In this document: one piece after another, positions 16,793 through 24,843 of the stretch
Layout: each line of letters opens with the position of its first letter
Numbering within the stretch: position 1 is the stretch's first letter
Source of the DNA: Pseudomonas sp. B6002
GTDB lineage: Bacteria > Pseudomonadota > Gammaproteobacteria > Pseudomonadales > Pseudomonadaceae
DNA: 34,308 nt
Assembly: GCF_013385985.1 (NCBI RefSeq)
Contig: NZ_JACAOY010000038.1
Location: 1-34,308 of the forward strand
Direction of reading: 5' to 3'
Made by a program: the position numbers and the translations under genes
Notes under the pieces: model-generated
Databases searched by the model: none
Seen by the model: only the letters and a program-made list of their open reading frames with translations
What the model was told of the DNA's origin: nothing

Positions 16793-17575
16793 ATGAGCGA
16801 ACAACCAGCGGCCAGCCGCATTCAGGTCGAAGCCTTGGCCGAAGGTTTCCAGGCCCTTGCCGAGCAGTGGGCGGCGCGACTTGGCTTGCCGTTAGCGCTG
16901 GCAGACGCGGACTTTTCCCTGCAGGTCGGCGAACAAGGCCTGCAGTTGCAACAGCTCGGGCCTGACGCGCCGGGGCCGGTGCGGGTGGACTTTGTTGAAG
17001 GTGGCGCGGCCCATCGGCGGTTGTACGGCGGTGGCAGCGGGCAGATGATTGCCAAGGCGGTCGGCATTGCCCAGGGCGTGCGCCCCCGGGTGCTGGACGC
17101 CACGGCGGGGTTGGGCAAGGACGCGTTCGTGTTGGCCAGCCTGGGCTGCGACATGAGCCTGATCGAGCGCCAGCCGCTGATTGGCGCCTTGCTGGAGGAC
17201 GGCCTGGCGCGCGGTGCCGACGATTTTGAAGTGGCCCCCATTGTGGCGCGCATGAAGCTGCTCAAGGGCAATTCCATTGAGGTGATGCGCAACTGGGAAG
17301 GCGAGCCGCCCCAGGTGATCTACCTCGATCCGATGTTTCCTCATCGTGAGAAAACCGCCCTGGTGAAGAAGGAAATGCGCCTGTTCCGGCCGTTGGTGGG
17401 TGATGATCCGGATGCCCCGGCATTGCTGGCCGCGGCGTTGGCATTGGCCAGCCACCGGGTGGTGGTCAAGCGCCCGCGCAAGGCGCCGTGCATTGAAGGG
17501 CCGAAGCCGAGCCATGCGCTGGATGGGAAATCCAGCCGGTATGACATTTATCCGAAGAAGGCGCTCAAGGCCTGA
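16793..17575 (+). CDS. rsmJ: 16S rRNA (guanine-1516-N2)-methyltransferase RsmJ
   Basis: Methylates G1516 of 16S rRNA using S-adenosylmethionine. 260 residues with the family-specific [25 protein letters not shown], the SAM-binding motif [20 protein letters not shown] (Asp102), an acidic strand end SLIERQPL and the catalytic-region motif [11 protein letters not shown] (DPMF at 179-182). The C-terminal [10 protein letters not shown]...KSSRYDIY is also typical of RsmJ. The start is ATG 16793; a TTG immediately before is in frame but unnecessary. A REP pair follows the stop. Confidence 0.94.
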   Translation: MSEQPAASRIQVEALAEGFQALAEQWAARLGLPLALADADFSLQVGEQGLQLQQLGPDAPGPVRVDFVEGGAAHRRLYGGGSGQMIAKAVGIAQGVRPRVLDATAGLGKDAFVLASLGCDMSLIERQPLIGALLEDGLARGADDFEVAPIVARMKLLKGNSIEVMRNWEGEPPQVIYLDPMFPHREKTALVKKEMRLFRPLVGDDPDAPALLAAALALASHRVVVKRPRKAPCIEGPKPSHALDGKSSRYDIYPKKALKA

Positions 17576-17599
17576 TGCTTTGTTGGCCTTTAGGGCCTC

Positions 17600-17664
17600 A
17601 TCGCCGGCAAGCCGGCTCCTACACGGAAATGTGCTGCCCTTGTAGGAGCCGGCTTGCCGGCGAT
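17600..17664. repeat. Outward-facing REP pair (reversed order)
   Basis: Two REP units of the TGTAGGAGCCGG type in the opposite arrangement to the other REPINs in the window: the inverse copy comes first (17600-17623) and the direct copy second (17641-17664), with only 17 bases between. The tips point inward (ATCGCCGG ... CCGGCGAT at the outer ends). It lies between the convergent rsmJ and mexL genes. Confidence 0.9.
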
Positions 17665-17671
17665 AGCGGTC

Positions 17672-18307
17672 TCAGGGTCGATACGCCCGCATAAACAACC
17701 CCACCACATCCTGCACATGCGCTTCGGCGGCGTCCTCACTCAGGTGCCCGCCACAGCCATACAGCAGACAGAAATTTGCCGTGCCCTTGAGCAGGCAGAA
17801 GAAGTGCTCGGCTGCCGTAAACGGCTTGTCGATGCTCAGGGCGCCGCTCTGGTCGATCCGGCTGAGCAGGCGCTCCATGCCTTGCAGCATGCGCATCGGG
17901 CCTGCCTCGAAGAAGATCTGCGAGAGTTTCACGTCCTGGTTGCCGGTGGTCATCATCAGGCGATGCAGGTTCACCGATTCCTCGCTGTTGATCAGCCGAT
18001 GGAAGCCCCGCGCAATATTCAGCAGCACCGTTTCCACGGGCATGCCTTCGGGCAATTCGAAATACATCACCGGCAACTGTTCCTCGCACGTCGCCACGAC
18101 GGCGGCGGTGAACAAGGTCTCTTTGTCGTTGAAGTGGCTGTAGACGGTCAGCTTCGACACGCCGGCTTCCAGCGCCACGGCATCCATGCTGGTGCTGGCG
18201 TAGCCATTGCTCAAAAACAGGATTTTCGCGGCTTCGAGGATAGCCTGGCGTTTTGCCATGTCCTTGGGACGCCCGGGGCTATTGGTGTTGGTGGGATTGT
18301 CGGACAT
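17672..18307 (-). CDS. mexL: TetR-family repressor of the adjacent RND pump (MexL)
   Basis: 211 residues. The N-terminal TetR domain has RQAILEAAKILFLSNGYASTSMDAVA and a helix-turn-helix at about 41-60 (MDAVALEAGVSKLTVYSHFN). The C-terminal helical part is the ligand and dimer domain. Length, divergent orientation and 93-bp spacing from a MexJ/MexK-type pair match MexL of P. aeruginosa, which represses its own gene and mexJK. The start ATG at 18307 has AAAGGTG just upstream. An open frame continues far upstream into mexJ antisense; this is not coding. Naming rests on gene context as well as sequence. Confidence 0.88.
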   Translation of the reverse strand: MSDNPTNTNSPGRPKDMAKRQAILEAAKILFLSNGYASTSMDAVALEAGVSKLTVYSHFNDKETLFTAAVVATCEEQLPVMYFELPEGMPVETVLLNIARGFHRLINSEESVNLHRLMMTTGNQDVKLSQIFFEAGPMRMLQGMERLLSRIDQSGALSIDKPFTAAEHFFCLLKGTANFCLLYGCGGHLSEDAAEAHVQDVVGLFMRAYRP

Positions 18308-18318
18308 TTTCACCTTTA

Positions 18319-18366
18319 ATACTGGACTGGTGAGTTTGGTATTAATAACATACCCGCCAGTATAAT
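18319..18366. promoter_or_regulatory. mexL-mexJ intergenic operator and mexJ promoter region
   Basis: A perfect inverted repeat GGTAT-N7-ATACC (18338-18354) is nested in a larger one, ATACTGG (18319-18325) and CCAGTAT (18357-18363). A consensus -10 TATAAT for mexJ is at 18361-18366. The best -35 (TTGGTA, 18336-18341) is 19 bases away, longer than usual. The inner palindrome sits between -35 and -10, where repressor binding would block transcription. The complementary strand carries TATACT over the same bases, possibly the mexL -10. Confidence 0.55.
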
Positions 18367-18400
18367 TATTCCTAGCTCCATTTGCGAAAGGTCCTTCAGC

Positions 18401-19501
18401 ATGCGCAGTACTTTCCTGCCCCTTGCGTTGCCTGCCAGCCTGGTCTTCCTCTTGGCCGCTTGCGGCCATGAAGAAGCGGCCCAGACCACCGTCCGCCCGG
18501 CCATGGTGGTGCAACCACAGCCTTCGGCGCAGGCGATGGACAGCTACCCGGGCGAGGTTCGGGCGCGTTACGAGCCGGACCTGGCTTTTCGCATCGGTGG
18601 CAAGGTCAGCAAACGCCTGGTGGAAGAGGGTGAACGGGTCAAGGCCAACCAACCGCTGGCCGAACTCGACCCCCAGGACGTGCGCCTGCAACTGGAAGCC
18701 ACCCGCGCCCAAGTGGCCGCCGCCGAGGCCAACCTGAGCCTGGTACGCGCCGAGCGTGACCGCTACAAGACCCTGATGGACCGTCAGATGGTCAGTCGCT
18801 CCCAGTACGACAATTCCGAAAACCTCTACCGATCCGGTGAAGCACGCCTCAAGCAGATCAAGGCCGAGTTCGACGTGTCCAGCAACCAGGCCGGTTATGC
18901 CGTATTGCGGGCGCCCCAGGACGGGGTGGTCGCCAAGCGTGCAGTTGAAGTGGGCCAAGTGGTGTCCGCTGGCCAGACCGTATTCACCCTGGCCACCGAT
19001 GGCGAGCGTGAAGTGCTGATCAGCCTGCCCGAGCAAGGCTTCGGCCGTTTCAAGATCGGCCAGCCGGTGTCGGTGGAACTGTGGAGCCAGCCCGACCAGC
19101 GTTTTGCCGGGCGTATCCGCGAGCTGTCGCCTGCCGCAGATCCCAAATCCCGCACCTTTGCCGCCCGTGTGGCCTTCACCGGTGGAAAAGTCCCTGCCGA
19201 GCTGGGCCAGAGTGCCCGCGTATTCATACAAGCCGACGGCGTGATTCCGCTGTCGGTGCCGCTGTCTGCTCTCAGCGCGGAGAACGGCGCGTCCTACGTG
19301 TGGCGCGTGCAACCGGACAACACGCTCAAACGCACCCCGGTGCGCATCGGTGCGTTTGGCGAGAAAACCGTGCCGGTGCTCGAAGGCTTGAGCCCCACTG
19401 ACTGGGTGATCGCAGCCGGCGTGCATGTACTCCATGAGGGCCAGCAAGTGCGCCCGGTGGATCGCTCCAACCGAGTTGTGAATCTGGCGGCCAAGGAGTA
19501 G
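18401..19501 (+). CDS. mexJ: RND efflux membrane-fusion lipoprotein MexJ
   Basis: Periplasmic adaptor linking the inner-membrane pump to an outer-membrane channel. 366 residues: lipoprotein signal ending LLAAC (Cys21); barrel-sandwich lipoyl half RIGGKVSKRLVEEGERVKANQPLAELDPQD (about 65-95); a helical hairpin (about 95-155, LEATRAQVAAAEANLSLVRAERDRYKTLMDRQ); the second lipoyl half YAVLRAPQDGVVAKRAVEVGQVVSAGQTVFTLA; and beta-barrel and membrane-proximal domains (LSPAADPKSRTFAARVAF). AAAGG is nine bases before the ATG. It is followed six bases later by mexK. No outer-membrane channel gene lies nearby, so it must borrow one (OprM or OpmH in P. aeruginosa). Confidence 0.93.
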   Translation: MRSTFLPLALPASLVFLLAACGHEEAAQTTVRPAMVVQPQPSAQAMDSYPGEVRARYEPDLAFRIGGKVSKRLVEEGERVKANQPLAELDPQDVRLQLEATRAQVAAAEANLSLVRAERDRYKTLMDRQMVSRSQYDNSENLYRSGEARLKQIKAEFDVSSNQAGYAVLRAPQDGVVAKRAVEVGQVVSAGQTVFTLATDGEREVLISLPEQGFGRFKIGQPVSVELWSQPDQRFAGRIRELSPAADPKSRTFAARVAFTGGKVPAELGQSARVFIQADGVIPLSVPLSALSAENGASYVWRVQPDNTLKRTPVRIGAFGEKTVPVLEGLSPTDWVIAAGVHVLHEGQQVRPVDRSNRVVNLAAKE

Positions 19502-19507
19502 TCCCCA

Positions 19508-22500
19508 ATGGGTTTCAATCTTTCCGAATGGGCGTTGCGTAATCGCCAGATCGTACTGTTCCTGATGATCCTGTTGGCCGTCGTCGGCACCTTGTCCTAC
19601 ACCAAACTGGGGCAAAGCGAAGATCCTCCCTTCACCTTCAAGGCCATGGTCATCAAAACCAATTGGCCGGGGGCGACGGCTCAGGAAGTCTCGCGCCAGG
19701 TCACCGAGCGAATTGAAAAGAAGCTGATGGAAACCGGCGAATACGAGCGCATCGTGTCCTTCTCGCGCCCGGGGGAATCACAGGTCACCTTCATGGCTCG
19801 CGACTCCATGCACTCGGCGCAGATTCCCGAGCTGTGGTACCAGGTGCGCAAGAAGATCAGCGACATCCGCCAAACCTTGCCGCCGGATATCCAGGGGCCG
19901 TTTTTCAACGATGAGTTCGGCACCACCTTCGGCAATATCTACGCCCTGACCGGTGACGGCTTCGACTACGCCGTGCTCAAGGACTACGCCGATCGCATCC
20001 AGATTCAACTGCAACGCGTGCCGGATGTGGGCAAGGTTGAGTTACTGGGCCTGCAAGACGAGAAGATCTGGATTGAACTGTCCAACCTCAAGCTGGCTAC
20101 CCTGGGCCTGCCGTTGGCGGCAGTGCAGCAGGCCTTGCAGGAACAGAACGCGGTCTCCACGGCCGGCTTCTTTGAAACCCCGACCGAGCGTGTGCAGTTG
20201 CGCGTGTCGGGTAACTTCAAAAGTGTGGAGGAGATCCGTAATTTCCCGATTCGCGTGGGTGACCGTACTTTCCGCATCGGCGATGTAGCCGACATCCACC
20301 GTGGTTTCAACGACCCGCCCGCGCCGCGCATGCGCTACATGGGCGCCGATGCGATCGGCCTGGCCGTGGCGATGCGTGAAGGCGGCGACATTCTGGTGCT
20401 GGGCAAGGCGCTGGAAGGCGAGTTCGCACGCCTGCAGAAGAACCTTCCGGCCGGCATGGAGCTGCGCAAGGTGTCAGACCAGCCGGCGGCGGTGAAAACC
20501 AGTGTTGGTGAATTCGTCCAGGTGTTGGCCGAAGCCTTGGCCATTGTGTTGCTGGTGAGCTTCTTTTCCCTCGGCGTGCGCACCGGCATGGTGGTGGCCC
20601 TGGCGATTCCGTTGGTGTTGGCGATGACCTTCGCCACCATGTATTACCTCGGCATCGGCTTGCACAAGATTTCCCTCGGCGCGTTGGTGCTGGCGTTGGG
20701 CTTGTTGGTGGACGACGCGATCATCGCCGTGGAAATGATGGCGATCAAAATGGAGCAGGGGTACGACCGGCTCAAGGCTGCCAGCTTTGCCTGGACCAGC
20801 ACCGCATTCCCGATGCTCACCGGCACCCTGATCACGGCGGCCGGGTTCCTGCCGATTGCCACCGCGCAATCGAGTACCGGCGAATACACCCGTTCGATTT
20901 TCCAGGTGGTGACCATTGCGCTGCTGGCCTCGTGGGTCGCGGCGGTGGTGTTTGTGCCGTACCTGGGGGAAAAACTCCTGCCGGACCTGGCGAAGATTCA
21001 CGCGGCCAAACATGGCACCGACGGCCCAGATCCCTACGGCACGCCGTTCTACCAGCGTGTAAGGCGCTTGGTGGAGTGGTGCGTGCGTCGGCGCAAAACC
21101 GTGATCGTCCTGACCCTGTTGCTGTTTATCGGCTCGGTGGCGCTGTTTCGTTTTGTGCCGCAACAGTTCTTCCCGGCTTCCGGTCGCCTGGAGTTGATGG
21201 TCGACTTGAAGCTGGCCGAAGGCGCCTCCCTGAGCAACACGGCCGATCAGGTCAAGCGCCTGGAGGCGTTGCTCAAGGAGCACGCGGGCATCGAGAACTA
21301 TGTGGCGTATGTCGGCACGGGGTCACCGCGTTTCTACCTGCCTCTGGATCAGCAACTGCCCGCCGCCAGCTTCGCCCAGTTTGTCGTGTTGGCTAAAACT
21401 ATCGAAGAGCGTGAAAGCCTGCGCACCTGGCTGATCGAGACCCTCAACGAACAATTCCCCGACTTGCGTTCGCGCGTTACCCGTTTGGAAAACGGCCCGC
21501 CTGTAGGCTACCCGGTGCAATTTCGCGTGACCGGTGAGCACATCGAAGAAGTACGTGCCCTGGCGCGCAAGGTGGCGGCCAAGGTTCGCGAAAACACCCA
21601 CGTGGTCAACGTGCACCTGGACTGGGAAGAACCGAGCAAGATCGTCTACCTGAATATCGATCAGGATCGCGCCCGTGCCCTCGGCGTGAGTACCGCCAAC
21701 CTGTCGAAATTCCTGCAGAGTTCGTTGACCGGCTCCAGCGTCAGCCAGTACCGGGAGGACAACGAGTTGATCGAGATCCTGCTGCGCGGCACCGTGCATG
21801 AGCGCACCGAATTGTCGCTGCTGCCAAGCCTGGCGGTGCCGACCGACAACGGCAAAAGCGTCGCGCTGTCGCAAATCGCCACCCTCGAATACGGTTTTGA
21901 GGAAGGCATCATCTGGCACCGCAATCGCCTGCCGACGGTCACCATCCGCGCCGATATCTATGGCAAGGAACAGCCGGCCACCCTGGTCCAGCAAATCCTG
22001 CCGACCCTGGAGGGTGTGCGCGCCGAATTGCCGGACGGCTACCTGCTGGAAGTAGGCGGCACGGTTGAAGACTCCGCCCGTGGGCAGAACTCCGTCAAAG
22101 CCGGTGTGCCGCTGTTTATCGTGGTGGTGCTGACGTTGCTGATGCTGCAACTGCGCAGTTTCTCACGCACCGCGATGGTGTTTCTGACCGCGCCATTGGG
22201 CTTGATCGGGGTGACCCTGTTCCTGCTGGTCTTCCGCCAGCCCTTTGGCTTCGTGGCCATGCTGGGCACCATCGCCCTGTCGGGGATGATCATGCGTAAC
22301 TCGGTGATCCTCGTGGACCAGATCGAACAGGACATCAAGGCCGGCCTGGCCCCGTGGCAGGCGATCATCGAGGCCACTGTCCGACGTTTCCGGCCGATCG
22401 TTCTCACCGCCCTCGCGGCGGTACTGGCGATGATTCCACTGTCGCGCAGTGTGTTCTTCGGGCCGATGGCCGTGGCGATCATGGGCGGCTTGATCGTGGC

Positions 22501-22573
22501 GACGGCGTTGACCCTATTGTTCTTGCCAGCCCTGTATGCTGCGTGGTTCCGAGTGAGTAAGGACGTCGCGTAA
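19508..22573 (+). CDS. mexK: RND efflux pump inner-membrane transporter MexK
   Basis: Proton-driven drug exporter of the AcrB superfamily, 1021 residues. The first membrane helix is about 12-30 (NRQIVLFLMILLAVVGTLSY). The large periplasmic loop carries the porter domain (DPPFTFKAMVIKTNWPGATAQEV). A block of membrane helices follows from about 340, including GLLVDDAIIAVEMMAIKM with the proton-relay Asp402/Asp403. A second periplasmic loop and a second helix block (FVAMLGTIALSGMIMRNSVILVDQIEQD) complete the fold. AAGGAG lies at the end of mexJ ten bases before its ATG. In P. aeruginosa MexJK exports triclosan and erythromycin; the substrate range here is unknown. Confidence 0.94.
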   Translation: MGFNLSEWALRNRQIVLFLMILLAVVGTLSYTKLGQSEDPPFTFKAMVIKTNWPGATAQEVSRQVTERIEKKLMETGEYERIVSFSRPGESQVTFMARDSMHSAQIPELWYQVRKKISDIRQTLPPDIQGPFFNDEFGTTFGNIYALTGDGFDYAVLKDYADRIQIQLQRVPDVGKVELLGLQDEKIWIELSNLKLATLGLPLAAVQQALQEQNAVSTAGFFETPTERVQLRVSGNFKSVEEIRNFPIRVGDRTFRIGDVADIHRGFNDPPAPRMRYMGADAIGLAVAMREGGDILVLGKALEGEFARLQKNLPAGMELRKVSDQPAAVKTSVGEFVQVLAEALAIVLLVSFFSLGVRTGMVVALAIPLVLAMTFATMYYLGIGLHKISLGALVLALGLLVDDAIIAVEMMAIKMEQGYDRLKAASFAWTSTAFPMLTGTLITAAGFLPIATAQSSTGEYTRSIFQVVTIALLASWVAAVVFVPYLGEKLLPDLAKIHAAKHGTDGPDPYGTPFYQRVRRLVEWCVRRRKTVIVLTLLLFIGSVALFRFVPQQFFPASGRLELMVDLKLAEGASLSNTADQVKRLEALLKEHAGIENYVAYVGTGSPRFYLPLDQQLPAASFAQFVVLAKTIEERESLRTWLIETLNEQFPDLRSRVTRLENGPPVGYPVQFRVTGEHIEEVRALARKVAAKVRENTHVVNVHLDWEEPSKIVYLNIDQDRARALGVSTANLSKFLQSSLTGSSVSQYREDNELIEILLRGTVHERTELSLLPSLAVPTDNGKSVALSQIATLEYGFEEGIIWHRNRLPTVTIRADIYGKEQPATLVQQILPTLEGVRAELPDGYLLEVGGTVEDSARGQNSVKAGVPLFIVVVLTLLMLQLRSFSRTAMVFLTAPLGLIGVTLFLLVFRQPFGFVAMLGTIALSGMIMRNSVILVDQIEQDIKAGLAPWQAIIEATVRRFRPIVLTALAAVLAMIPLSRSVFFGPMAVAIMGGLIVATALTLLFLPALYAAWFRVSKDVA

Positions 22574-22575
22574 TC

Positions 22576-23169
22576 ATGCTGGCCACCGTTTCAGCCCTGC
22601 TGTTGTTGCTGCTTGCCCCCGGCCCGACCAATACCCTGTTGTTTCGCGCCGGGGTGTTGTTCGGGTATCGGGCGTCGTGGCGGCTGGTGCTTGTCGAATG
22701 CCTGGCGTACCTGCTGCAGGTGTCCGTGTGGGGCGTGGCGCTGCTGTACCTGGCAACCTACTCGCCGTGGGCGTTGAAGCTCACCCAGTTGGTCGCGGCC
22801 TGTTACTTGCTGTATGTCTCGTTCAAGTTATGGCAGCGAAAAAGTGGCGACAGCGATCCTGGAAGGGATCGTTTCAGCGGGCTGTACTTTTTCTGGCTGA
22901 CAGTGATGAACCCCAAAGGCCTGCTGATTGTTTCGTTTATCGCACCGACAAACGCCTTTGCCTCGTTGCAAGGGTATGCGGGGTTCATGCTGACGCTCGC
23001 GTTGGTGGTGATACCGGTAGGGACGGCTTGGATCCTGTTGGGCAGTCGGTTCGAAGGTATTCAGAAGGCGTGGCTCACGCCGTTGAGGATCAACCGCGCG
23101 ACGTCCGTGGCGATTTGCTGCTTTGCCACACTCATGATGAGCCGGCTGGCCGACTCGGTTTTTCACTGA
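22576..23169 (+). CDS. LysE/RhtB-family exporter
   Basis: 197 residues, strongly hydrophobic with about five to six membrane helices. The N-terminal LLAPGPTNTLLFRAGVLFGYRASW holds the family's PGP motif, and the central FFWLTVMNPKGLLIVSFIAP contains the conserved NPK. The family exports amino acids or related small metabolites; the substrate cannot be told. It starts two bases after the mexK stop (TAATCATG), so it is translated from the mexJK transcript and may be under MexL control. The protein is slightly short at the N-terminus compared with typical RhtB proteins (about 205-210 residues). Confidence 0.87.
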   Translation: MLATVSALLLLLLAPGPTNTLLFRAGVLFGYRASWRLVLVECLAYLLQVSVWGVALLYLATYSPWALKLTQLVAACYLLYVSFKLWQRKSGDSDPGRDRFSGLYFFWLTVMNPKGLLIVSFIAPTNAFASLQGYAGFMLTLALVVIPVGTAWILLGSRFEGIQKAWLTPLRINRATSVAICCFATLMMSRLADSVFH

Positions 23170-23187
23170 AGCCGCTTTGTGCGGTTT
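23170..23187 (+). terminator. Weak terminator-like hairpin after the LysE-type gene
   Basis: GCCGC-TTTGT-GCGGT followed by TTT, immediately after the stop. The stem is only four to five bp, so it is likely weak. Confidence 0.4.
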
Positions 23188-23328
23188 TACATGCAGATGC
23201 AAACGGGCGTCAGGGCATTCGGAACGTTTGCCCGTGGCGCTCCACTCAGACTCGCCTGATGGACAGGCACAGGCCTGGACCTCGCCAGTGGCGAGCCGGC
23301 CTATTTCATTGAGTGTATGGAGTGTCAC

Positions 23329-23595
23329 ATGACGATTTTAACGGCGATTGCAGCTTTCAAAGGCGCGTTTCTCGGGGCCTTGCTTGGGAACAACCTGCCA
23401 CACAAGGGCTTTGAGCCTGCTAACCCACAGAGGCCTGGGTATGGGGGGCCTGGACATCATCACCGCCCACATCCAACCCAGCCAGGCTACGGTCACGGCC
23501 ATCACTGCAAGCCTGGTCACGGCAAGCCCTACCCCGATGCCGGGCAGGCCTATCCCCACCGACCTTCGTACCCGCTGTTTTCGATTAATCGCTAA
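23329..23595 (+). CDS. Small His/Gly/Pro-rich protein
   Basis: 88 residues from the ATG at 23329, which has GGAG seven bases upstream. An in-frame ATG four codons earlier (23317) would place that site inside the gene. The first ~20 residues (MTILTAIAAFKGAFLGALLG) are hydrophobic and could be a membrane anchor or an uncleaved signal. Residues about 22-80 are low complexity: His, Gly, Pro and Tyr dominate, with HHH, HGHH and repeated PGYG/GHG units and one Cys, as in metal-binding tails. I know no named family. The 160-bp leader before it contains two short hairpins (ACGGGC...GCCCGT at about 23210-23246; CTCGCC-AGT-GGCGAG at 23281-23295). Confidence 0.65.
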   Translation: MTILTAIAAFKGAFLGALLGNNLPHKGFEPANPQRPGYGGPGHHHRPHPTQPGYGHGHHCKPGHGKPYPDAGQAYPHRPSYPLFSINR

Positions 23596-23612
23596 ACGGA
23601 TCGTCTGAAACA

Positions 23613-23650
23613 ACTGCGCCCAGATCCGTAGTCAGCGATCTGGGCGCAGT
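23613..23650. terminator. Perfect 14-bp hairpin between convergent genes
   Basis: ACTGCGCCCAGATC (23613-23626) and its exact inverse complement GATCTGGGCGCAGT (23637-23650) flank a ten-base loop. It lacks a T run but sits just where transcripts from the His-rich gene and the DUF4197 gene meet. Confidence 0.7.
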
Positions 23651-23665
23651 GAAAGGGTAGGGCGC

Positions 23666-24355
23666 TTACAGCGCGCCAAACACCTTTTTCGCCAGGCTGG
23701 TGGCTGCCGCCGCCGGGTTCTTGCGAATGGTTTCTTCCTGTTGGGCAATCATCTTGAACAGGCCGTCCAGCGCTTGTTCGGTTACATAGTTCTCGACGTT
23801 TGCGCTCTTGGCATCCACTGCGCCAAAGGCCGCAGCCTTGCCGGCCAGGGCGTTGTATTGCTGGGCCACGCCGACCTTGTCGGTCGCTGCCTTGACGATG
23901 GGCAGGAACTTGGCGCGGATTTCTTCGCGGCTGCTCTTGTTCAGGTATTGGGTTGCCGAGTCCTGGCCTCCGGTGAGGATGCCCTTGGCGTCGGTCACGC
24001 TCATGTTTTTCACCGCATTGACCAGGATCGGCTGAGCCTGGGTCACGGCGGATTCAGCCGCCTTGTTCATGCTGGTTTCCAGTTGCGTGACCTGGTCACC
24101 CATGCCGAACATCTTCAGCTTGTCGGCCACTTTGCCCAACTTGCCTGGCAGGCCGATCTTCACTTCAGGGTTGTTGCTGAAACCACCGGGCACACCCAGT
24201 TGTTTCACGGCGATCTGCGCGCCTTGGGTCAGTGCGTCCTTGAGGCCACCAGAGGCGTCGCCCTGGGACAGGCTGCCAAGGTCCAGGGCCATGGCGTTGG
24301 CACCGAGCAGCAGGCCGGCACACAGGGCAGTGAGGCGAAGGGAGTTACGGAGCAT
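23666..24355 (-). CDS. DUF4197 family secreted protein
   Basis: 229 residues with a clear Sec signal peptide (MLRNSLRLTALCAGLLLGANAMA, cleavage after AMA at about 23), so periplasmic or outer-membrane associated. The mature helical part matches the DUF4197 pattern: GGLKDALTQGAQIAVKQLG near the start, then PGKLGKVADKLKMFGMGDQV, SMNKAAESAVTQAQPILVNAVKNMSVTDAKGILTGG and YVTEQALDGLFKMIAQQEETIRKNP. Function unknown. AAGGAAG lies about seven bases before the ATG. It is 35 bases behind the YbaY-type gene on the same strand and probably the last gene of a plsB-led operon. Confidence 0.9.
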   Translation of the reverse strand: MLRNSLRLTALCAGLLLGANAMALDLGSLSQGDASGGLKDALTQGAQIAVKQLGVPGGFSNNPEVKIGLPGKLGKVADKLKMFGMGDQVTQLETSMNKAAESAVTQAQPILVNAVKNMSVTDAKGILTGGQDSATQYLNKSSREEIRAKFLPIVKAATDKVGVAQQYNALAGKAAAFGAVDAKSANVENYVTEQALDGLFKMIAQQEETIRKNPAAAATSLAKKVFGAL

Positions 24356-24390
24356 GGGCGCTTCCTTTTGATCGGGTGTACTGGAAAGTG

Positions 24391-24792
24391 TCAGTGCGCG
24401 ACGGCATCAACCCGCAGGCGCAGCGGTTGTGGGTCTTGGCCGTTGAGCTGCACAGAGTGTCGCTCGGTGGTGATAAACAGTAGCTTGCCATCCAGCTCGA
24501 TGCGAGCGCTCACCGAATAACTGTGGCCCGGCTTGACCTGGGCAGGGTCGTAGCTCAAGTGAAACGGCAGTGGCACCTGGCCTTTGACCGGGCCTTTCTG
24601 TTCGGCGAGGGTCACGGCCGGCGCGTCCATCAACGACACGTCTTGCAGGCTCACGCTCAGGGTGGCCGCGGGTGGCAGGGCGATGCGTTGCAGGTAGAAC
24701 ACTTCGCCGTCGAGGCTGGCTTTCGGCGCAGGGTTCATCGATTGGCAGGCTCCGAGCAGGGCCGTGAGGCCGAGGAGAATGATCTTTTTCAT
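24391..24792 (-). CDS. YbaY-type lipoprotein
   Basis: 133 residues from MKKIILLGLTALLGAC: lipobox LGAC with Cys16. The beta-sandwich body (about 30-130: GEVFYLQRIALPPAATLSVSLQDVSLMDAPAVTLAEQ...FHLSYDPAQV...YSVSARIELDGKLLFITTE) matches the YbaY/YscW lipoprotein-chaperone pattern, including the LPP.A.L.V.L.DVS start and YSV.A.I motif. The ATG at 24792 has AAGGAG ten bases upstream. It lies 51 bases after plsB, same strand. The partner is unknown. Confidence 0.88.
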   Translation of the reverse strand: MKKIILLGLTALLGACQSMNPAPKASLDGEVFYLQRIALPPAATLSVSLQDVSLMDAPAVTLAEQKGPVKGQVPLPFHLSYDPAQVKPGHSYSVSARIELDGKLLFITTERHSVQLNGQDPQPLRLRVDAVAH

Positions 24793-24843
24793 GGTACAGC
24801 TCCTTGTCAACGGCGTCGGAAACCGCCCGACGCCTTATTCAAT

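Noticed and set aside
18308-19615. Upstream extension of mexL through the mexJ antisense strand (647-codon frame)
   Set aside because: It would run across the whole of mexJ. TetR proteins start at the N-terminal DNA-binding domain, and a suitable start and ribosome-binding site exist at 18307.
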